Counted from the first letter of the stretch, positions 16,712 to 25,157 are shown. The stretch: 64,000 bases of DNA from Oceanobacillus sojae (GCF_900162665.1 NZ_LT727810.1:217067-281066); one strand, 5' to 3'. A program made the numbers and translations. The notes: generated from the sequence alone by a model not told the origin.

Positions 16712-16744
16712 AATTTCATTATCAATAGTGAAAATAATGAAATT
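16712..16744. promoter_or_regulatory. 11-bp perfect inverted repeat, candidate operator of the PTS operon
   Basis: AATTTCATTAT (16712-16722) and ATAATGAAATT (16734-16744) with an 11-base spacer. It lies about 30 bases upstream of a TATAAA-like -10 element (16773-16778) that has no good -35 element, a layout typical of an activator site. The PRD regulator encoded at the end of the operon is the obvious candidate ligand. Confidence 0.5.
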
Positions 16745-16757
16745 GAAAACGATACCA
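16744..16757 (+). promoter_or_regulatory. cre-like CcpA site upstream of the first mannose-family PTS operon
   Basis: TGAAAACGATACCA differs from TGWAARCGYTWNCW at one position. It directly abuts the inverted repeat and overlaps the expected -35 region, so CcpA binding would repress the operon. Confidence 0.65.
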
Positions 16758-16843
16758 TATGTTATAAAATAAAAGCGTAGTAAAAAAACAGTCGATGTCA
16801 CTTAAGTATACGCAAAAATAAAATATAGAAAGGGGAGAATAAC

Positions 16844-17272
16844 ATGGCAGACGGATTTGGTATTTTGGTCATGACACACGGGGATTTTGGAAAGGCGGCA
16901 ATAGAGAGCGCGCAATTAATCGTAGGAGAGCAGGAAAACTATGAAACAATTAGCGTTTTCGTTGTAGACAACCTCGATGACCTTAAACAAGAAATGGAGG
17001 ATAAGGTAGCAAGCCTGGATACCTCAAAGGGGTTGTTGATTCTTACGGATATTGTTGGAGGTACACCGATTAATTTAGCCAGCAATCTTCTGACAAGAGA
17101 AAATACGATGATTGCATCAGGAGTGAACCTTCCATTATTACTGGAGGTATTAATGAACCGCGGGAAAGAAATCAGTGCACTGGAAGAAGTTATTCAGGCA
17201 GCTTACGCACAAGGTTTATCCATTAGAACAAATAAAGATTTAGAAGGAGACGATGACGATGATTTGCTTTAG
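16844..17272 (+). CDS. PTS mannose/fructose/sorbose-family EIIA
   Basis: A 142-residue EIIA(Man) domain. The phosphorylated His is His12 in LVMTHGDFGKA. Family marks: LTDIVGGTPINLA and SGVNLPLLLEVL. AAGGGGAG precedes the ATG. First gene of a IIA-IIB-IIC-IID set; the C-terminus ends in a run of acidic residues (EGDDDDDLL) and overlaps the next gene. The imported sugar is not known. Confidence 0.95.
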   Translation: MADGFGILVMTHGDFGKAAIESAQLIVGEQENYETISVFVVDNLDDLKQEMEDKVASLDTSKGLLILTDIVGGTPINLASNLLTRENTMIASGVNLPLLLEVLMNRGKEISALEEVIQAAYAQGLSIRTNKDLEGDDDDDLL

Positions 17273-17726
17273 TAGAATTGATGATAGATTAATCCATGGA
17301 CAGGTAGTAACAACTTGGGTGAATATGCACAAGATTGAACAAATTGTTGTATTAAATGACAAAATTGGAAATGATGCTACACAAAAAAATATTTTAACCA
17401 TGGCAGCTCCATCAGGAATTAAAGTAAGAGCGTTTCCTGTGAAGAAGTTTGCTGAGATTATCAAAAAGCAAAAAATTACACGCCGTACAATGCTTCTGTT
17501 TACAACAAGCGAAGATGTTTTAGAGGCTGTGGAAAATGGTGTGCCGGTTGAGGATTTAAATGTTGGCGGAATGCGCTACCGTGAAGGAAGAGAAAAAGTA
17601 TCGAAAGCGTTGTCTGTAACACCGGAAGAAAGAGAAGCATTCAAGGAATTACTTGATAAAGGCTTAAATATTACTGTACAAATGGTTCCAAATGATGAAA
17701 AAGTAGATTTGAGGGAGGTCATCTAA
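17259..17726 (+). CDS. PTS mannose/fructose/sorbose-family EIIB
   Basis: A 155-residue EIIB with the phospho-acceptor His13 in RIDDRLIHGQVVTTW. GGMRYREGREK and the C-terminal VQMVPNDEKVDL are typical. Two ATG codons compete; 17259 is preferred because AAGGAGA (17244-17250) is then 8 bases away, and the N-terminus then matches the second EIIB of this window. It overlaps the EIIA end by 14 bases and directly abuts EIIC, showing translational coupling. Confidence 0.95.
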   Translation: MICFSRIDDRLIHGQVVTTWVNMHKIEQIVVLNDKIGNDATQKNILTMAAPSGIKVRAFPVKKFAEIIKKQKITRRTMLLFTTSEDVLEAVENGVPVEDLNVGGMRYREGREKVSKALSVTPEEREAFKELLDKGLNITVQMVPNDEKVDLREVI

Positions 17727-18515
17727 ATGGTTACCTCTTTACTCGTATCACTTTGGGCCGGTATCTGTGCAATTGATGATATCGGTACACAAATGATCAG
17801 ACGGCCATTGTTGATTTCAACGGTTGTCGGATTAATTATGGGAGATCTTCAGACTGGTTTGTTAATCGGTGCAACATTAGAAGTTATGTGGATGGGTGTA
17901 GGGAACGTTGGCGCTTATTCTGCACCGGATATTATTACAGGTTCCGCAATTGGAACAGCTCTTGGTATTCTTTCCGGCGGAACGGCTACTGCTGTTGCGT
18001 TGGCAGTCCCTACTTCTTTACTGGCACAGCAGTTATTAATTTTATATCGTTCCGGGATTGTCTACTTGAACCCGATTGCCAATCGGATTGCAGAGACGGG
18101 GAATTTTAAAAAGGTATTTCGTATTCAATATGTTCCTATGATTTTAGCATTCTTAGTCCGTGCAGTTCCGACTTTCTTAGCTATTTATTTCGGTGCCGGT
18201 GCGATTGATACAGCTGTAGAAGCACTGCCTGATTCCATCATGGATGGATTATCCATAGCTGGTTCCATTATTCCTGCTGTTGGTATTGGTCTGTTGATGC
18301 TGATGATGATTAAGAAAGGTGAACTATGGGTTTTCCTTATTGCCGGTTTTGCACTTGCCGTTTATCTTGATTTATCTGTATTGCCAATTACCTTAATTGC
18401 CCTGCCGTTAGCTTATCTTTACGATTTGGCTACACGGGAGAAGGAAACGAAGCCTGAATCAAAATCGAAGGACTCAGATGATTTTGACGATGATGAGGAG
18501 GATTATGATCTATGA
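17727..18515 (+). CDS. PTS mannose/fructose/sorbose-family EIIC
   Basis: A 262-residue membrane component with several hydrophobic segments. Typical: RPLLISTVVGLIMGDLQTGLLIGATLEVMWMGV and GSIIPAVGIGLLMLMM. With EIID it forms the sugar channel. It starts at the base after the EIIB stop and ends overlapping EIID by four bases. The C-terminal tail is rich in Asp and Glu (SDDFDDDEEDYDL), facing the cytoplasm. Confidence 0.95.
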   Translation: MVTSLLVSLWAGICAIDDIGTQMIRRPLLISTVVGLIMGDLQTGLLIGATLEVMWMGVGNVGAYSAPDIITGSAIGTALGILSGGTATAVALAVPTSLLAQQLLILYRSGIVYLNPIANRIAETGNFKKVFRIQYVPMILAFLVRAVPTFLAIYFGAGAIDTAVEALPDSIMDGLSIAGSIIPAVGIGLLMLMMIKKGELWVFLIAGFALAVYLDLSVLPITLIALPLAYLYDLATREKETKPESKSKDSDDFDDDEEDYDL

Positions 18516-19333
18516 CGGAGCATACTGAACAAAATAAGATTACTAAAAAAGATCTCAATCGAATCTTCTGGCGTATGCAATTAATGAACGTGACAAATAA
18601 CTATCAATCGATGCAGGCAATTGGTTTTTTATCCAGTTTTACTCCTGTTTTAGAGCGGTTATATGCTGATAAACCAGATGAATTGAAAACACAGGCGATG
18701 AAGCGCCATTTAGAATTCTATAATAGTCATGTAAATGCGAATGCCTTAATTATGGGTGTCTCTGCGGCGGTAGAAGAAACAACCACCGAAGAGGAGAAAG
18801 AAACAGTGACAGCTATTAAGACAGGATTAATGGGACCGTTAGCCGGGATAGGGGACAGCCTTCTGAAATTCACATGGCTTCCTATTTGTGGAAGTATTGG
18901 TGCTTCCCTTGCTTTAAATGGCAGTGTTATCGGACCGATTCTGATGTTCCTTTTATATAATACTGTCAATGTCGGTACGAAATATTATGGAATTCATATT
19001 GGATATAAGCAGGGTGTGCAAATGATTGAAGGCGCAGGCGGGAACTTCCTGCAAAGACTGGCCAGCATGGCAAATGTAGTCGGACTGATGGTTATCGGGG
19101 CCTTGATAGCCAGTATTATCAAGATTAATATTGATGCCCAGATTACAGCTGGTGATAACGTTATCGAAATTCAAGAAATGATTGATCAGGTTATGCCGGG
19201 AATTCTTAGCTTGCTGGTTACATTTGCTGTTTATAAGATTTTTAAACGGACAAACGGAAAGTATGCCCCGCAGCTTATTGTAGGAATTATGATTTTAGCT
19301 ATTCTGTTAACGATGGCAGGTGTATTAGGATAA
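18512..19333 (+). CDS. PTS mannose/fructose/sorbose-family EIID
   Basis: A 273-residue EIID: ITKKDLNRIFWRMQLMNVTNNYQSMQAIGF at the N-terminus, the amphipathic LERLYADKPDELKTQAMKRHLEFYNSHVN segment, and TGLMGPLAGIGDSLLKFTWLPI. It starts in an ATGA overlap with EIIC. Four bases separate its stop from the next gene, so the phosphatase is in the same operon. Confidence 0.95.
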   Translation: MTEHTEQNKITKKDLNRIFWRMQLMNVTNNYQSMQAIGFLSSFTPVLERLYADKPDELKTQAMKRHLEFYNSHVNANALIMGVSAAVEETTTEEEKETVTAIKTGLMGPLAGIGDSLLKFTWLPICGSIGASLALNGSVIGPILMFLLYNTVNVGTKYYGIHIGYKQGVQMIEGAGGNFLQRLASMANVVGLMVIGALIASIIKINIDAQITAGDNVIEIQEMIDQVMPGILSLLVTFAVYKIFKRTNGKYAPQLIVGIMILAILLTMAGVLG

Positions 19334-19337
19334 TACT

Positions 19338-20381
19338 ATGAGAAAAAAATATGAAGTTACTCAAATTGAAACCAATAAATTTTTATTCAAGAAGGATGAC
19401 ACTGCGGAAGAAGAAGTAGCAGTCTATTTAAAGAAAAGCCCTGCAGACATGCAGCCGGAGTTTTTACTAAAAACATCTGAGACAAGCTTTTCCGTTAATA
19501 TAGGCTTTGTCGACTACAGACCATATTTTCTTTTGAAATCTGCCGATAAAGCTTATACTATAGGTGAGAGAACGCTTCCGGTGGAAGGAATGAATAATTT
19601 CCGGGATATGGGAGGATATGAAGCAGAGAATGGGAAAACAGTTAAATGGGGAATGTTATACCGCTCTGATCATATCTATAATGCGACAGATGCTGGTGTT
19701 GCCTATTTGAAGAAGCTGGATATCCATACAATCATTGATTATCGAAGTGACGATGAGATCAGTAAATATCCAAATAAAATAGTTGACGATTCTATAAAGA
19801 CTTATCAGTTGGATCCGGTAGCACATGCAGCAGAGCTGTCAGCTCAGTTTACCTCTTCGAAGGATAAAGAAGATATTAATTTAATTAATAAAATTATAGA
19901 GCAAAAAGAAAAAGGTACTTTGGTCAACCAGGCGGATGTAGTACTTGAGCAGTATCGCACGTTTGCCAATAAAGAAAACTCGAAGGAAGCTTTTGGAGAG
20001 ATGCTGTGCATTACAGCCAATCCAGATGCACCTGCTGTTCTTCAGCATTGCCGCGGCGGGAAAGACCGTACAGGATTTGGGGCTATGCTTGTACTTGGTA
20101 TTCTTGGTGTGAAAAAAGAAGATCTGGTGAAAGACTACATGCTTACCGAAGAAAATCGCAAGGAACGTAACCGTGTGAAAATGGAAGGGTATAAAAAATT
20201 GACGGATGACAAAGAGGTTCTGGAGCATTTATATTCTTTTATTGACACACGTTCTGAATTTATTGCGACGTCTATTGATACCATCATCCAAAAGTATGGA
20301 TCTATTGAAAAATATGTGATGGAAGAGCTGGGAATAACCCGTGATATGATTGATACGATGAAGGATATGTATCTAGAATAA
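19338..20381 (+). CDS. Tyrosine-phosphatase-family protein (Y_phosphatase3/LipA type) in a PTS operon
   Basis: A 347-residue protein with the cysteine-phosphatase loop HCRGGKDRTG; catalytic Cys238 and Arg244 give the C-x5-R signature. GMNNFRDMGGYEAENGKTVKWGMLYRSDHIY is the usual N-terminal motif of the group that includes Listeria LipA, which acts on phosphotyrosine and phosphoinositides. An additional N-terminal domain of about 80 residues precedes it. No signal peptide, so it is cytoplasmic. Only 4 bases follow EIID and 31 precede the regulator. It could dephosphorylate the sugar brought in by the PTS, or phosphoproteins; sequence alone does not decide. Confidence 0.9.
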   Translation: MRKKYEVTQIETNKFLFKKDDTAEEEVAVYLKKSPADMQPEFLLKTSETSFSVNIGFVDYRPYFLLKSADKAYTIGERTLPVEGMNNFRDMGGYEAENGKTVKWGMLYRSDHIYNATDAGVAYLKKLDIHTIIDYRSDDEISKYPNKIVDDSIKTYQLDPVAHAAELSAQFTSSKDKEDINLINKIIEQKEKGTLVNQADVVLEQYRTFANKENSKEAFGEMLCITANPDAPAVLQHCRGGKDRTGFGAMLVLGILGVKKEDLVKDYMLTEENRKERNRVKMEGYKKLTDDKEVLEHLYSFIDTRSEFIATSIDTIIQKYGSIEKYVMEELGITRDMIDTMKDMYLE

Positions 20382-20412
20382 TTTCATACCGCAACTGGAA
20401 GGAGGGATTACC

Positions 20413-22353
20413 ATGGATTTAGACTTGTCAAATAAATTTAAGTTTTTAGATGGCAAAGCTAGGTTTAAGGCGTTATTTCTCCTTCTTTTGCGTTCAGAAA
20501 CCTATATGACAAGTGATCGGCTGGCAGCAGAGCTCGGTGTGACATCCCGGACGATTAAGAATGATATTCGTACTTTAAAAGAAGAGCTGGTGAAAGCAGA
20601 TTTGCTGATTACATCCAAGCAGTCGCAAGGATATAAATTAGAAATTGCGGATAAGGAATATGAAAATCGGATTAAGGAGTATTTCCAAATTTATCAGCCG
20701 AAAACGATTGATACAGAATTTGATAACCGCGTTCAGTATATTTTACGAAGGCTGTTAACCTCACATCAGCCCGTAAAGGTAGAGTTTCTTCAATATGAAC
20801 TGAATGTCAGCTATCCATTAAGCAAGGAATTGCAGAGAGTAAAGGAAATTATGTCTGATTATAATCTGACTCTTGTGGTAAGACCGCATTATGGGATGCT
20901 TGTTCAGGGTGCTCAATTTAAAAAAATTATGCTGACGATACGCGTTTATAAATATTTTGATAAAAATCCGACAAGTGATTTTGGAATAGCAGAATATAAT
21001 AAGCTATTTATATGTGACCGGTCGGATATGGAGATAATCAGAAAGATTTTTTATGAGACAATCACGAAATCAAGAATTGTATTTTCAGATATCAATGCCG
21101 AGCGCTTTATTATTTATTTAGTTTATTTTCGAAATCAAAATAGGAATAAAAAAGAGATAGACCTTGAGCTGCCAAGTATTGTATTTGATTACCAGACTAC
21201 GGAAGAATATGAACTGGTAGAAAAGCTGATAAAAAACTTACAGAAAGAATTTGAAGGGTTTACTTTTACGAAAGATATTATTCAATTTTTAACTTATATG
21301 GCAGTTATCAGCACAGATTTGTATCGATTTAAAGATTGTACCGTGGAAAATTATGATACTCTGATAGCGTTAGCTGAGGAAACTCGGAATTTCCTGCTGA
21401 AAGAGTTATCAGGATACTTACAGATTGATACATTTGATAGCGAGGGATGGTTAAAAGACCTTCTTAAAATCATGATACCCATCAGTATGAAAATAAAGCT
21501 TGATGTATCCGACCGCGTTGATTTAGGCTATAGGAATATTAGAGATAGTAATGAACAGGATCCTTTTCTGCTGCATGTCATGAAAAAAATCTGCCAGCAG
21601 TTTCAGCAGCAATATGCTTATACATTCTCTGAAAATGAGGAGCATATGATTTTCAGTACATTCTTACTGATGTTGAACCGGATTGAACTGGCTCACCGTA
21701 AACTGAGATTAGCAATTATTGCTATAGATGGCAGACTGAGTACGCAGCAGTTAAAGTTCAATTTACAGTATCATTTTTCCGGCTATATTGAGCGTATTGA
21801 AACAAAGGTTTTATATGAACTGGATTCGATGGCATATCGTAACTATGATTATTATTTATGCTCGAATTATGGTAAAAATATGAATATCCATTATTCTCCG
21901 ATTTATTTTGCAGAAGAGGGCATGACGGAACTCGAGTATGTGGATTCATTGAAGCATATATTTTTAGATGCCTTCGATTACAATAAGAAAATGCCTGTCA
22001 TTATGTATGAAGAAATAGAGCCGAAGTATAAATTCAATCATTTTCCCATTGAAGCTCATTTTCAAAATGGCTGCAATTATGAACATGTAGAAGTTCCAGG
22101 AGATATACACATTCATATTTATCTCCATCTTTCCTCAGAGAAAGAGACATTTAAAATCTTTTCGTTTCCTCAAAACGGCTCTGAACAAATTGGGGGAGAT
22201 GAATATTATTTACTGATTAATTTAAATGTGAATGGGGATAAGCAAAAACTCCGGATGCTTTTAGATATCTTAAACCGGACAGTGACGGATAAACATAAAC
22301 TGGTTCATCTCTGTAAAGAAAAAGAAAAAGATTACAGCCAGTTTTTTATTTAG
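20413..22353 (+). CDS. PRD-type (BglG/LicR-like) transcriptional regulator of the first PTS
   Basis: A 646-residue protein. N-terminal HTH_11 (MTSDRLAAELGVTSRTIKNDIRTLKEEL) and a second helix-turn-helix-like region near residues 90-150, then PRD-like helical domains and a C-terminal part. The DNA-binding HTH makes it an activator or repressor rather than an RNA-binding antiterminator. At the places where PRDs carry phosphorylatable His (LLKIMIPISMKIKLDV and SENEEHMIFSTFLLMLNR) the expected His is replaced, so PTS control may be reduced or changed. It is the last gene of the operon; GGAGGGATTACC precedes the ATG and a strong terminator follows. Confidence 0.85.
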   Translation: MDLDLSNKFKFLDGKARFKALFLLLLRSETYMTSDRLAAELGVTSRTIKNDIRTLKEELVKADLLITSKQSQGYKLEIADKEYENRIKEYFQIYQPKTIDTEFDNRVQYILRRLLTSHQPVKVEFLQYELNVSYPLSKELQRVKEIMSDYNLTLVVRPHYGMLVQGAQFKKIMLTIRVYKYFDKNPTSDFGIAEYNKLFICDRSDMEIIRKIFYETITKSRIVFSDINAERFIIYLVYFRNQNRNKKEIDLELPSIVFDYQTTEEYELVEKLIKNLQKEFEGFTFTKDIIQFLTYMAVISTDLYRFKDCTVENYDTLIALAEETRNFLLKELSGYLQIDTFDSEGWLKDLLKIMIPISMKIKLDVSDRVDLGYRNIRDSNEQDPFLLHVMKKICQQFQQQYAYTFSENEEHMIFSTFLLMLNRIELAHRKLRLAIIAIDGRLSTQQLKFNLQYHFSGYIERIETKVLYELDSMAYRNYDYYLCSNYGKNMNIHYSPIYFAEEGMTELEYVDSLKHIFLDAFDYNKKMPVIMYEEIEPKYKFNHFPIEAHFQNGCNYEHVEVPGDIHIHIYLHLSSEKETFKIFSFPQNGSEQIGGDEYYLLINLNVNGDKQKLRMLLDILNRTVTDKHKLVHLCKEKEKDYSQFFI

Positions 22354-22425
22354 AAGCAGGAGGATACAAAGGAAAAGTCGGTTTGTACTTATTATGTAAC
22401 AGGAAATAGACGATATTGCTAAGAG

Positions 22426-22477
22426 AATCCATCTTAGGTCAGGTGAAGGATAGAAACTGACTTAAGGTGGATTTTTT
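22426..22477 (+). terminator. Intrinsic terminator of the first mannose-family PTS operon
   Basis: AATCCATCTTAGGTCAG (22426-22442) pairs with CTGACTTAAGGTGGATT (22457-22473) through 17 pairs including two G-U, then TTTT. Confidence 0.92.
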
Positions 22478-22589
22478 AATAACTGTTTTAGTTACCTTTT
22501 AATATAAAATAAGGGTAATTTCCTTCCGCATAAAAAGCACTATTTCTAAATAAAATAGGAACTAACATTTTATTTAGAGGTGATATTAA

Positions 22590-22808
22590 ATGATCGGTTT
22601 CTTAACAAATGCAATGGAGCAAAAGAATAAAATTATGATTTATTATCTTGGTAAAGATAATAACGTAACACAGCGTATTATTCGTGTAGTGCAAATAGAA
22701 GAAACGAAAATTTTGGCTTATTGTTATTATCGGAAGCAGGTGCGGAGTTTTATTATTGATAATATACTGTCTTTTGGAAGAGTGAACGAGGAAAATAAGT
22801 ATGGTTAA
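22590..22808 (+). CDS. Small WYL-like domain protein
   Basis: A 72-residue protein whose middle (IMIYYLGKDNNVTQRIIRVVQIEETKILAYCYYRKQVRSFIIDNILSFG) follows the pattern of WYL domains: YY near the start, a central AYC-x-x-R and a final R-S-F. WYL domains sense ligands, usually in larger regulators with an HTH, which is missing here. A ribosome binding site (AGAGGTGAT) makes the gene credible. Similar free-standing small proteins exist in Bacillaceae. Function unknown. Confidence 0.65.
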   Translation: MIGFLTNAMEQKNKIMIYYLGKDNNVTQRIIRVVQIEETKILAYCYYRKQVRSFIIDNILSFGRVNEENKYG

Positions 22809-22935
22809 AAAACAGCAAAAAACACACAGAACAAGAGCAATCATACTTAGGTAGTCGAATAATTTAAAATGCTTTTCTCAGCAAGTGATTGTCTTGTTAT
22901 GAGATTTGTTCACGGCGATATGGTTTAGCGAACAT

Positions 22936-23490
22936 TTACTTTTTAGAACTGATGACAGGATTTTTTCCGATGCGGATAGTCATGGATTCCTCCTGAAGAT
23001 CAAGTAAATTAGCAGAAAGGGGTGATTCACTTTCTTCACTGCTTTCAATCATATGTCCTAAGTTGTGACAACGAACAAGTTGACCGAAAAGAGTATTTTT
23101 AGAAACCGGCTGAAATAATTCTGTTCCATTTTTAAAAATAACGGCACTTCCACCCTCCCGTTTTACGATTTTAGCAACATGGTTATAAAAAATCCACGCA
23201 CAATCTATTCGGGAGGGGCCTTGAGTTGGAAAAGCTATAATTCCTTTGGTAGAGCTGATAGGAATCGGTGTTTTCATTTTATAATTAGGTTCGTGGTAAA
23301 GCACAGCAGCTCTTCTGCCATTATAAGAGGAAAAATATCTCAGGCAGTTCTTTTCGATAATTGATAAGGGCATTTCTTTGAAAGTAAGCGTTTTTTTCTG
23401 ATCCGATTCAAAGACTTTTGATGTGTTTTTGGGTGATCCAACTGGTAATATTGCCATGGTTTTGTCGGTTATTTTATAACATGGACTCAT
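22936..23490 (-). CDS. comK: ComK-family competence transcription factor
   Basis: A 184-residue ComK homologue, recognised by IEKNCLRYFSSYNGRRAAVLYHEPNYKMKTPIPIS (B. subtilis IVDRSCRFFGSSYAGRKAGTYEVTKISHKPPIMV), IIAFPTQGPSRIDCAWIFYNHV and the IFKNG-T-LFQPVSKNTLFGQLVR segment. ComK activates DNA-uptake and recombination genes by binding paired A-rich/T-rich boxes. The C-terminal part is less conserved, which is normal outside B. subtilis. The minus-strand start follows GGAGGGTTTTA. The upstream 100 bases are very AT-rich and could hold ComK boxes but no clear paired set was seen. It stands alone. Confidence 0.88.
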   Translation of the reverse strand: MSPCYKITDKTMAILPVGSPKNTSKVFESDQKKTLTFKEMPLSIIEKNCLRYFSSYNGRRAAVLYHEPNYKMKTPIPISSTKGIIAFPTQGPSRIDCAWIFYNHVAKIVKREGGSAVIFKNGTELFQPVSKNTLFGQLVRCHNLGHMIESSEESESPLSANLLDLQEESMTIRIGKNPVISSKK

Positions 23491-23754
23491 TAAAACCCTC
23501 CTGTGGTATGTATTATTAACATATTATGTATGATATGAAAATATTTTATCACATTAAAATTAATAAATAAAGTAGAATTATTATTATTATTTGAAAAATT
23601 TAATAATTATTAAATAGTTGATAAAGTGGAGGTATATACAGTTTATAAAGCAGATTATAAAAGGAGATAGCTGTATTGGACTTTTTTGCAGTTAAGAATA
23701 AAAACGCGAAGGTATAGATTATGTTCTTTTTGTAGTAAATATAACCTATACAAC

Positions 23755-23803
23755 AAAAAGGAAGGCTGTAAGCACCATTTTGATGGTTACAGCCTTCCTT
23801 TTT
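23755..23803. terminator. Perfect bidirectional terminator hairpin
   Basis: AAAAAGGAAGGCTGTAA (23755-23771) pairs without mismatch with TTACAGCCTTCCTTTTT (23787-23803). It lies 44 bases past the minus-strand gene at 23847-24083 and would terminate it. The remainder of 23491-23846 is AT-rich and shows no gene. Confidence 0.9.
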
Positions 23804-23846
23804 GCCGTTATCACTGAAGACCAAGCTTATTAATTATTATCTGGCA

Positions 23847-24083
23847 TCATTTACCTGTTGGAATATCCTTGATAGACTCTTCAGTGCAGTTTATCATTAC
23901 AATTGGAAATTCTTCTACTGTGTACTTGTGCAGATATTGAATGTCTCCAAGAGCTAGCAATAATAGGATACTATCAGCTAAATTAAACGAAAGAAGGTTA
24001 ATCGTTTTTTCTTTATATTCCTTCCTTTCTTTGTTTTTTTCAAATAACAAATTATAATCCACTCCTTTCAATTCATTCATCAT
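23847..24083 (-). CDS. Small hypothetical protein
   Basis: A 78-residue unknown protein: charged N-terminal part (NKERKEYKEKT), a hydrophobic middle (FNLADSILLLLALGDIQYL) and a short C-terminal part with NCTEESIKDIP. No family is recognised. Its strong terminator on the correct side supports it as a real gene. The start is unclear: ATG 24083 has no clear binding site, while AAAGGAG inside the frame could serve a TTG about 12 codons downstream. Confidence 0.45.
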   Translation of the reverse strand: MMNELKGVDYNLLFEKNKERKEYKEKTINLLSFNLADSILLLLALGDIQYLHKYTVEEFPIVMINCTEESIKDIPTGK

Positions 24084-24186
24084 GATAGTTGCTTCTTTTT
24101 CATAACTTTTCCTCCGTGTCCTTTCATAACCGAATTCATGCTGTTTTATAGGAGAGCCGTATTAAAGTAGTGACAAAAATTTATCA

Positions 24187-24215
24187 TTGACATGATTCCG
24201 CTTACAATATATAAT
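24187..24215 (+). promoter_or_regulatory. Fully consensus sigma-A promoter of the transketolase genes
   Basis: TTGACA (24187-24192) and TATAAT (24210-24215) are exactly 17 bases apart, about 106 bases before the start codon. Both boxes match the consensus at all positions. Confidence 0.85.
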
Positions 24216-24222
24216 GCAAGAA

Positions 24223-24242
24223 AAGGTTAAACGATTAACCTT
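24223..24242. promoter_or_regulatory. Palindromic operator candidate at the transcription start
   Basis: AAGGTTAA (24223-24230), spacer ACGA, TTAACCTT (24235-24242). It overlaps the expected start point of the consensus promoter, the position of a repressor site. The central CG and the flanks resemble LacI-family sites. No regulator gene is adjacent. Confidence 0.6.
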
Positions 24243-24320
24243 AAAGGAAAATATTTTTTTCTGTGAATTAGCGAGGGATAAAGAATTAGATTTTTAAATA
24301 AATATTTTGAGGTGATGATA

Positions 24321-25157
24321 GTGAGTAATATCACAGTAGAAGAGCTTAAAGAACAAGCTATTCAATTAAGACAAACGGCTGTAACAATGGTCTACCATGC
24401 ACAGTCCGGACATCCTGGTGGATCTCTGTCAGCGGCTGATTTCGTAACCGCTTTATATTTCCGGGAGATGAATGTAAATCCGGAAGATCCTGAGTGGGCG
24501 GACCGTGACCGCTTTGTATTGTCGAAAGGGCATGTTGCTCCTATCCAATATGCAGCATTGGCACATCGAGGCTTCGTGCCAATGGAAACGGTTAAAACAT
24601 TAAGAGAATATAAATCTCCATTTCAAGGGCATCCGGATTCTAAGAAATGTCCTGGAATAGATATCTCTACTGGCTCTCTTGGACAGGGACTATCCTGTGC
24701 AGCAGGCATGGCATTAGCAGGGAAGTTAGATGAAAAAGATTATCGTGTTTTTGCTGTTATCGGTGATGGTGAAGCGCAAGAAGGGCAGATTTGGGAAGCA
24801 GCGCAATCAGCAGTGAAGTATAAATTGGATAATTTAATCGTTTTTCTGGATGATAATGGATTACAAATTGACGGACCAACAAATGAAATTATGCCAAATC
24901 TTGATTTAGAAAAGAAATTTGAGGCTTTTGGATTTACGACAAAGCGTATTGATGGTCATTCGATGGAGGAAATCCTGGAGACTTTGGATGAAGTGAAGAA
25001 TGTAAAAGATGGTAAACCCAAAATCATTGTATGTAATACCATCAAAGGAAAAGGCGTTTCCTTTATGGAAAATGTTGTCGGCTGGCACGGTAAAGCTCCA
25101 AATGAAGAAGAGTATGACAAAGCAATGGAAGAATTAGCAAGGGGGTTAAATGCATGA
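24321..25157 (+). CDS. Transketolase, N-terminal subunit
   Basis: About 278 residues carrying the thiamine-diphosphate binding half: HAQSGHPGGSLSAADF, SKGHVAPIQYAAL, TGSLGQGLSCAAGMA and the GDGEAQEGQIWEAA...LDDNGLQIDG motif that binds Mg and the diphosphate. In split transketolases this subunit pairs with a C-terminal subunit. GTG 24321 is taken as start, behind GAGGTGAT (24309-24316). Its stop overlaps the start of the next subunit (ATGA). Being in a TRAP/SDR locus suggests a dedicated sugar-catabolic role rather than the pentose-phosphate cycle. Confidence 0.93.
   Translation: MSNITVEELKEQAIQLRQTAVTMVYHAQSGHPGGSLSAADFVTALYFREMNVNPEDPEWADRDRFVLSKGHVAPIQYAALAHRGFVPMETVKTLREYKSPFQGHPDSKKCPGIDISTGSLGQGLSCAAGMALAGKLDEKDYRVFAVIGDGEAQEGQIWEAAQSAVKYKLDNLIVFLDDNGLQIDGPTNEIMPNLDLEKKFEAFGFTTKRIDGHSMEEILETLDEVKNVKDGKPKIIVCNTIKGKGVSFMENVVGWHGKAPNEEEYDKAMEELARGLNA

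Noticed and set aside
16844..19333. LevR/sigma-54 control of the first PTS operon
   Set aside because: No -24/-12 sigma-54 element was seen upstream and the local regulator lacks a sigma-54 activator domain.
23600..23824. Minus-strand ORF of 74 codons
   Set aside because: It contains the perfect terminator hairpin 23755-23803, has no family similarity and no clear binding site.
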